Below, piece by piece: positions 56,016-64,000 of a DNA stretch of 64,000 nucleotides. Every line of letters begins with the position of its first letter. Position 1 is the stretch's first letter. A model generated the notes under the pieces. That model made no database searches, was not told the DNA's origin, and saw only the letters and a list, made by a program, of their open reading frames with translations. Location: the NCBI GenBank assembly GCA_900618795.1, contig UYJD01000015.1:813034-877033 (forward strand). The letters are read 5' to 3'. The position numbers and the translations under genes are program-made. Origin of the DNA: Cyanodermella asteris. Lineage: Eukaryota; Ascomycota; Lecanoromycetes; Ostropales; Stictidaceae.

Positions 56016-59000
56016 TACGTCGTCAAGAACTTTACGGCCACATAGCGCAGCATCGCCTCATTATTTCCAGGACGTCACACATGATCCTCACGCAGTGTAG
56101 GAGGAAACCTTCACCATGACTTTGAATAGCTCACACTCGAGAGATCTCGATCGGGTGCTTGAAACCGAGTGGTCCGCAATTTTGCCGAAAGCCGCGTGGA
56201 CCCGTTTATTCGTTGAGCCTACGCTTTTTATTCGACTCGTCGATCGCCAAAGTGACACCAACCCGGCCAAGCAGGCGAGCCAAACAAAAAAGCTTTGCGA
56301 TACCAAATCTCGAAATCCGAAAAAAAAATACTCCTAGCACCTATTATGGCCATCTCGGTCCCTTGGGGGGCGAGGTTGCGTTTTTTCTCGCTCCTCGTTT
56401 GAAAGATTGTTTACGTGGCCCCGAGACGGCGGGAAAGGACTAGGTAATGAATGGGCCACGCCAACAAACACAGCGGAGGTCTGGGAAGTGTAGGTGTAGG
56501 ACCTCGAAAAGTTTTTCTGTGACGAGTTTCTGCGTCCCGCCATGACTATGACTGGCCGGAAACTGCTTACGCTCCGAGAGCTTACCAAAATCGAGGACTC
56601 GCAGGGGGGAGGGGGTATCTCTCGCGGCAGGACAGAGCGTCAGGACTTGAAAGGCGGTTGTGGTCCGCACAAAGCTCTCGCGAGCGGTCCCGTAGAATGG
56701 CGGTAAGAGAAAGGACGACTGAGCAATACTCGTAACCCGCACTGCAAAGGCTCGAATGGTGAATCGACTCAATGTTCAGGGCGTTTTTTGGTGCTGCTCG
56801 TGGAGCCCATCGATCCCAGGACCGAATCAAAGCCAGATGGACAAATGCGACCCGTTGTGGATGCTTGAGGCTGTGCGCTCAATATCCACCAATTGCTGTC
56901 TCAACTCGACCCTTCTGTCGCGCCTATACATATATCGTTAGCCTCCACGACTGGAAGCTTGTATAACAAAAACTGCGAAATGAGACTGATGGACAGCGCA
57001 AACATCAGATAAGAAGATGCAAATACCGGGTCCTGTGGGCCGTCTCCTAACAGTTTGACAACGGTGCCGCAATCTTGCTGCAGGAATGCGGCACTGGAGG
57101 TTCACGTCATCCACGCTACTGCTCGTTTCGTTCAGACTTGCGGCGGATATCGCATTGGATCTCGGGCATGCTGTCTACTCAATCAGGGCCCAAGTGCGTC
57201 GGATGTTGTTCAATCGGGAAAACGGTGGTGATAAAAGACGAAGCCACTACCATGTTCAAACGTTGTCCTAGGCCGCGGGGATCAGGCTCCGGCCATGGTT
57301 GATGATGTTATCGATGGAGATGGCTTTGCCTGATGCCTGTTGGACCACTTGTTTGCTGCAATGTTTGGCTAGGGCAATAACGGACTGCATTATAGCGAGT
57401 CGGTGAGCTCGCTGATGGTGATGGAACGAGATCCTTGCACCGAAATCGCAGTGCTTGAGAAACAAAACGTTTCGGAGAACTCGGTACCGCCAACCGTATG
57501 TTAGACACGTCGGCCTTGCGCGGACACAATCATGCGAGAACCCGCGTATCGGAGCCTGTTGAGAAGTCTCCAGATGCCCCTGGGGGTGATGTAAGCAACT
57601 TGAGGTTCCGCATCGTCGGCAGTCTTTCACAAGTGGGGAGCTGGGACCGAGTTGATCAACGGCGGCTTTGGTGGGCACGATTGGCTGCTGCACGTCGATC
57701 GAGCCAACGACAAATCATTTCAGAAGGGCTCGGCGTTTGAAAATCATACCCCTGGGTTGTACTGCGATGTTGCGTATTTTCATTGGCGTGCGCGCGGTGT
57801 GTGTGGTTTTATGTGGTCTGCTTTGGTAATGATTACCCCAGCGATCAGCCGCAACACAGATCACCAACTCTACGCTGAGCTTACTCCCGTTCACTAGCGT
57901 CCTGTGTTAGCAGGGTCTCACCGCCAAACAACGTTCGCTGATTTGCGAGAAATAGCATCTGTCGCTAGCGAGACTTTCGCAGAAGATAGTACGCAGGCAA
58001 TCAGCTCATTTCGGAACTAGGCATCTTATTGATGCTTGCTGACTGCATGCTCTGCGTCAAGCGAATGCTGTGCACCTGATCAAGCCGATCGAGGATGTTT
58101 TCCACGAGGCGACGAAGGAAGACCGGGCACTTGATTGGTAGGCCGACAGTCTGGATGTGTCCTCATTCGATCCGCCTCGTTCAGCTTCCAACGAAACTGC
58201 CAGACCAAGCACCGGGGATGGAAATCCTAAATTATCGTCGACTGAAACGAATTCATTGACCCACGATAACTGCTTGCTCGCGTTAACATTCTCCCTGACG
58301 AGTTGAATATGGTAGTTGCTTGCGCAGAAAGTGAGGCTCTTGGTCTCGTTGCGTAGCATGTCAGCAATAAGCGATGACAGCTTGTCGACGGCGGCGCGCA
58401 GTACCACTCGCAACGCTCAAGCCACCATGCGACGATGTCTGACATGGCACTTTACCAAGTGCAGCGATTAGTGCGAAGGCTACATAGCAAGGGCCTTATC
58501 CCATCGGCGCCCTCCGATGGTCCAACAGCAGAAGGATCGTGTTGCATCCCGGTTACTCGTGTACCTTGCTTCGTTCAGATCAAAGACGTCGTGCGATCTT
58601 TCCGTTGCAACACGGCATTTGTTATCGAGGCAACGATCCTCAAGGCTAATGCTTAGTGTATGGTAGTATGAAAGCTGATGGAGTGTAAGAGAGGGGCCAT
58701 AACGACGCCTTTGATCGACTGCAAGCCTTTCTGTGCGCCTCTCAATAGCATCATCGTCAGCAGGACAGCGGAAGTCCATGACTAGTGCTGCAGGTGGCTG
58801 CGGCTATCCATCTTGGCACGTCGTTAGCTGGGTATGGTATGCGAGCTTGAGATGGTAAATTATTTTGCCGTCAGAGGCATCACATCCGGGCAGTACCTTC
58901 GAAGGCAGCCTGAAGCAAATTTGACTGATGCATCTCGCAGTTCCCCTTCGTGGTCAACTTGGTTACTCAGCAACAGCCAGAAATCAATTCATGGCGGGCC

Positions 59001-60063
59001 TTAGCTCTGTATGCTGCTTGAAGGTCGGATCCTTCCGAGCTTCCCGGAAAATCATCAGCGGAACGGTTAGAGCTTGACATTGCCCAGCTGCAAATGCCAG
59101 ACCTTATTCAGGCAAGTCAGGAGACCAGATATCAGGGATCTGTAACCACTGGCATTCTGGTAAGACCCTCGCGGTCGAAAAGGGATGGAAAAGCGCTTGC
59201 ATCGTTCTCGCAACAATGGCTGGTTCGTGATGCTCGCCAGTGACATCTGCTATCTTGAAGCTGCATTCTTGAGATCAGCCTTTGAATGTAGTAGTCGACA
59301 GGGCGATGTCACAACTCCACTCGGACTGGGATCTGGTCGACATCAGCTATTTGGGGCTTTTCAATATAGTTTCATGCGATATGACCATCTGGTGTCATTG
59401 ATTGACGCCAAATGTGAACGTTGTCACAATCCGGTCTGCGGCTGCAGGTGTCTAACTTACAGGATGGTTACACTGCTGAAGACTCAAATGCTGTGAACAT
59501 TTCCCATCTGGTCGAAGCTGCTGTTCACCTGTTGGAGTGGTACTTGAGCTCAGTCATCGATAACCAGATCGTAGGAGGAGTATCGTATCTTGCGGTCCGT
59601 GTCGCGTCGATCCATGGTCGAGATGGCCTCAATATGTCGATCGCTCGCGGCTGACAATTTGAGTGCACGGTAATAAGAGAAACGGAGAGAGAAGCTCAAA
59701 ATTGCTGACTGACCTCGAAATTCGTGCCGCGCAAGTGGTTGAAAGTGTGATAAGTACTGGCTGCTGCTATTATCGTATCGCGTCGAATGATGAGAGAGCT
59801 CCGGAGAAGCGAGCAAGGAAGGGCGTTGAGTGGGAATTGCAAGGTCCACTGATCAGCGTGGCAGCTCGCGCCTCTCTCGTCAGCTGTAGAACTCAGGGCT
59901 TTCGTCGTAAACTTGCCAGAGGAAGGAGCATCTGCAAAGTTGACCACGAGATGATGCAGACTTGGTTCAATGACAATGGTCTTGAAGAAAGTGCTGCTAT
60001 CAATACTGCATGAGCAAGAAGATCTGATGTGTCATTGACCATTAAAACAGAGCTATGTGAGGC

Positions 60064-60800
60064 TATTATCTCCGCAGAAGGCTCATGGTAAAGGACCAAG
60101 GGTGTGACGTGACCGAACAAGTCGTAAGTAACGAATGAAACTCACTGTCATCGTTAATGGATGCAAGCATCTCGTAAGCTGTTTCATTGTCCTGTTTGCC
60201 TGCAATGAACCATAACAGTAGGATTGTGCGGCATGCAAGCGGAGAAACTACTCGTAGATGATGTCTGCAATGCCCCATAGGACCCTGTGCATGCACCGCG
60301 ATAGGTCGACAGTGTCCTTGTCTCGTCGCTGCTGTGCGTCACGACTGATGAACTCCTCATCCAAACATGGTTCGTAGATCGAGTGTAGCAGACGCATGGC
60401 TCCTGGACGATTTGAAAGTGTCGTGGAATCCGTACAGCCACTGCAACCCTCGCCTTTGAGGGGTACAGAAAGCCGTCGTGCAGCTGTTACTGAATTGCTG
60501 CAAGGACAACCGCCCTCTTGCGGCTCGAAGAAGCCATCCTGCAATCAGTGATTGCCTCACATTCCCTTGTCGACGTTTCCGCAACAAGGATGCGCAGCCG
60601 CTTCAGTAAGATACCGTATCGCCCTTGCAGGAGTCGGTCCAGGCGACCGATGGTCTCGAATGAAACAGAGTGGGACCACGAAGCCTGCTCGCGAGGCTCC
60701 ACAAGTCGAAGAATGGTGAGCCAAAGAAGATACATGACCGAACGGATGTCATCCATTCGGGCTTTTATGGTTGTCCAATGACAAAGCGTTGCAGTCACAT
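60064..60800 (-). other. Unrecognised coding-like frames, possibly a decayed gene
   Basis: Three consecutive minus-strand frames have protein-like composition: one with MYLLWLTILRLVEPREQASW, one with LLHSIYEPCLDEEFISRD and HRVLWGIADIIYE, and one with SPLACRTILLLWFIAGKQD followed by a GTGAGT donor. They lie end to end but in different frames and no credible intron separates the first two. I cannot assign a family; the helical Leu/Trp-rich character is reminiscent of the middle region of fungal Zn2Cys6 regulators, but no DNA-binding cluster is visible nearby. This may be chance. Confidence 0.25.
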
Positions 60801-63800
60801 CGGGGCTGCTTTTCTCGTTGCTGTCTGTGACCCTCCCGGCGGCACAGCAGACGCTTGTTGGAGATAAGTATGGACTAACCGGGATATCGAGGCATCTGAC
60901 GGGTGCCAGCGAGCAACCGGAGCATTATAGTCGGAGAAGCAGGGATCTTTGGACAATCGTTGGCCAAATTGCGAGCCGTGTGTTCTCTGCCCCAGGAAAC
61001 TATGCGAGCAGCCTCCACTTGGTAGTTCAATTCTGACTTTGGACTTCTACACAGTCCAAGTGGGGCTGTGACTGAACAAGCATTGCTGTCCGTCTCGGTC
61101 AGAAGACGAGATGACAGCCCGCTTGTTGACCTCCGACTGTCGTTACAGGGTATGTTTAGCCGGCTGTGCATTGATGAGAAGCAACATTGATCAGACGATG
61201 GTCGACCATGGGTTTAGGCAGACGCCCAGGAGCACCCGGCAACTGGACTACAGCATCCGAGAATCTCGGGCTGGTAGTTTCGAGGGCTCAGTAAATTGGT
61301 CGCTGGACGATTGCTCCCCACGCCAGTGCAGAGGCGCTTGATTGCGAGCTCACCGCTACAAAAGCTAGATCAATCTTTCAACAGGCTGTATGAACGCCAA
61401 AAGTGAAGTTCAGTGAGCTGCATGATGTGCGGCCTCGGGACGAAGTGATCATTGAAGAAAAGGCCCCGATGATTTTCAAATCCGTCGAGTCCGGCTGGTG
61501 TAGATTTGCATGGGCAACATGCGTACTGTACTCGTTGAACCCAGCCAGAATTCGGGTACTGTCCTGAACGTAAGGTCAATCGTTCTCAAGGAGACTTGAA
61601 AGTTGTCAATTTCGGGTTCGGAAACGCTCGGGTTGGTCGGTTGGTCACCAAAGTCGCACGCCACCGGTGTGACCGATTGACGAGCAGATTTTGTCAGCAT
61701 AAGCACAAGCCGCTGCTGGACTTGAGCAACCACAGTCATTATTACAGCGCAGGCCACGAATTAAGCAGCCAGCGCAACTCGCCGTATGCTGTCATCAACG
61801 TTCAATGCAAAATACTAGAAAATATGATAGTACCCAGGCTTGGCAAGGGTGAATCGGTCCATTCTCAGTTTCGACGTTCGACAAAGGATGGAACCATCCC
61901 AGAAATCACCGTATCGAGTCTGAGTATGATAAGCTCGCACTCGATGTCTCCGGGTTGCCGAGCCCCAGGCGGTCGAGGAGACCGACCGTGGACTGAAATG
62001 TACCGTCTTCGAGAACAGCGAGGGAGCGTATCAAGGTCGTCTCTGCACGCCACCAGGCCCGAAGCACATTGGCCGTAAGGTCAAATAAAAATTGTGAATT
62101 TAGTAGCCGAATTCGAGAAGTGCCTCGATTGAGTTGGCGAAAGTCTCCCCGATGGAGAAGTTGTCAGTCAGGCCACGCATAAAATGGCAGGTCGGGAGCA
62201 AGTGCAGAAAAATAACCGCATGCACCTGCCTTGAGAGGGACTAGCAGGTTTGTGCGATGGGAAGTCGAAGGTAGTATCGCGGTGTTCGGAGAAAGCCATT
62301 TCAGGTGCCAGAGGCCCGAAAGATACATTCGAGGATTAGAAAGCGGGAGGAATAGAGTGCTATTTGGCCCGGCTTGGTTTGCGATTAGAGGCGCACGAGT
62401 CTTCTTGGTGCGGCCAATGGCCAAACTGATAGATCGCAACGTGCTTCGACGTTCCTGAACGATTCCGTGAGCGATAGAAAGCGGTGGTTCTGGAGGCGGT
62501 GGAATCGGCGGCCGAAAAACGGCAGACCGACGGCGGATCGCGAAAGGCAGGATTGCATCCGCAACGCAGCTATCGACACGGCGAAGTCTCGGTACGAGTA
62601 GAGTAGAGGTGCTATAGTGTACAAATTCTCGCGTATTGACAGTTTGACAAACAATCGCTGTGGTTGTGGCTGGATGCCGAAAGTCAACCAAGACTTTGGT
62701 AGTATCGGAATTGTGAAGAAACAGGCGATCATCAGCAGATGAGTTACCAGCTGGTAGCATTCTCTGTCCGCATTCTGGGGTGATCGTGAAATTTGCCGGC
62801 GTCCGAGTTGTTTAGCGCTTCTTCAATGAGCCGCATACGACGCGGCTAACCAGTATTAACCGGAGAAGCAGCAGAGCGTACACTACGGGTACAGTATGTA
62901 ACTGTAAGATGCACTCTTTCCTGTCCGAGTGCAAGCGGCGTGCACGAGTTCTCGGACTGTCCGCTGGCCTGTGCTCCAAGCTCGCTCCAAGACCACGAAG
63001 ACACGCCGATACGCTGCGTCTTGGAAGGGCCAGGGCTCGACGTGACAAGCATAATAAACCACTTACGTAACTGGTGATCTTTCCGCCCCCTCGAGAGAAG
63101 GCTCAGAGGAGGCTCGACGGGCTCCCCGTCCCGTGTCTTTGACAGCCGTCCAAGCGCGACTGCTTGTCCGTCTTGCGGCTCAAGCAGCTGTGACCCTCGT
63201 AAAGTGTTGCATGCACCCCGAAATCCTGATCCGCCATCAACGATGACTGCGCAGCGAGCAGAGCAGGAAGCTGAAGCAATGAAAGCTACACTCGACGCCG
63301 ACGGTAACACTCCTTTCTCTGGCGAAAAGACTGCACCGGCTACGGTCAATAGGCGATTCGCCTGCTCGCAAGTGCCATCCAGTCAGACGACAGGATGCGG
63401 AATTGCGACGACGCAGGGTCGTAAGTTTTGACTTGCAGTTCCTGACTTGGACAGGGTGTGCAAGTAGGTGATTATGCAACCAAACAATGCTCCGGCAGAG
63501 ACAATGATTAGCTGCATGCTCAATGAGCCACTGCTGCATCCTTCTCTGTCAGTCGAGATAACAATTTAAGCAGTAGGAAGAACAGTGCAGAGACAACGTG
63601 CAAGCAATTCTGAAAAGACACGTCGTTGGCGCACTTGGTCAGCAACATCGTCGAGTCCTGTCGAGGTGTCATCGCGGCTGTCAGTCTACGAGAATGTCGA
63701 CTCCGTGCTGACGGCCATGACAGGTTGCCAGGTGCGGACTAGCTTTTGGGTTATGCAAGTTGCCAGCCAAGACTGAAGATGATGAATTGTGCCGCACATT

Positions 63801-64000
63801 GGACCATAAATCTGATGCTGTACCGCAGCCGTAGCACGAGTTGATTAACGAATACGGCAAAGCCAAGTAAACTTGTTGCATATTCACAGTGGCCGATGGT
63901 TCCGCCAGGCGGGCAATAAGGCTGAAATGCTGACTGAGTAAGATGGCGACTTGTGCAGGTCGCCAAAGAGGCTAGAATCGGGCAAATAGCAAGGAGCAGT

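Larger units (their letters stand above)
55236..64000. other. Gene-free 8.8-kb right end
   Basis: No gene that I can name. Composition is ordinary, not strongly AT-rich. Many overlapping short frames on both strands lack motifs. Two items stand out: a 9-bp minisatellite at 55971-56015 and unusually coding-like but broken minus-strand frames at 60064-60800. Confidence 0.45.

Noticed and set aside
57268-57693. Zn2Cys6-like fragment (CVRARPTC) on the minus strand
   Set aside because: Only one short cysteine pair resembles the DNA-binding cluster; the spacing of the remaining cysteines is wrong and neighbouring frames do not continue it.
1-64000. CRISPR arrays, rRNA genes, LTR or viral elements, intact transposons
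   Set aside because: No regular spacer-repeat array, no rRNA signature, no terminal repeats with reverse transcriptase, integrase or transposase motifs were seen on either strand.

Overview
The window comes from a filamentous ascomycete (Pezizomycotina), most likely a Dothideomycete. The Woronin-body protein HEX1 exists only in Pezizomycotina. Introns are mostly short (about 45-100 nt, GT-AG) with CTAAC/CTGAC-like branch sites, base composition is balanced, and the gene set (questin-oxidase-like protein, BtgC-type GH17, RfeG-like protein, DUF8035-like protein, HET relic, terpene cyclase/P450) is typical of these fungi. Gene models were built by eye from reading frames and splice signals; most starts and introns are inferences.

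Layout. 1-20.6 kb is the gene-dense part: a small secreted protein, COG8 (-), a UBE2O-like giant E2, a five-exon questin-oxidase/AflY-like gene, a tRNA-His, NTR2 (-), the cytochrome oxidase assembly factor PET191/COA5 with a 25-nt first exon, HEX1, a membrane-anchored GH17 glucanase and an alpha/beta hydrolase. From 23.4 to 29.5 kb lies a compact accessory locus: an eight-exon terpene cyclase (-), a divergently transcribed eight-exon cytochrome P450 (+) and a convergent three-exon SAM methyltransferase (-). This is the layout of a small terpenoid biosynthetic cluster. A disrupted HET-domain gene follows at 30.6-32.3 kb. Core genes return with a Tcd1/Tcd2-like t6A dehydratase (33.7-35.4 kb), an RfeG-like gene (37.4-38.6 kb), a DUF8035-like repeat protein (42.4-45.0 kb) and a large Snt2-like BAH/PHD/SANT chromatin protein (50.0-55.2 kb). 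These are separated by long gene-free stretches with pyrimidine-rich promoters. The last 8.8 kb has no gene I can identify, only weak unrecognised open frames.

The most interesting points are (i) the terpene cyclase-P450-methyltransferase locus, whose cyclase is broken into eight exons and easy to miss yet keeps its metal-binding motifs, and (ii) HEX1, where about 660 nt of spliced, open, coding-like sequence upstream of the classical start contains no ATG in any frame. That suggests two HEX1 isoforms, the longer one starting from a 7-nt mini-exon. A 25-N gap at 46.0 kb is flanked by two degraded copies of the same ~55 bp and is probably an assembly artefact. I saw no CRISPR array, rRNA, or intact transposon or viral element.
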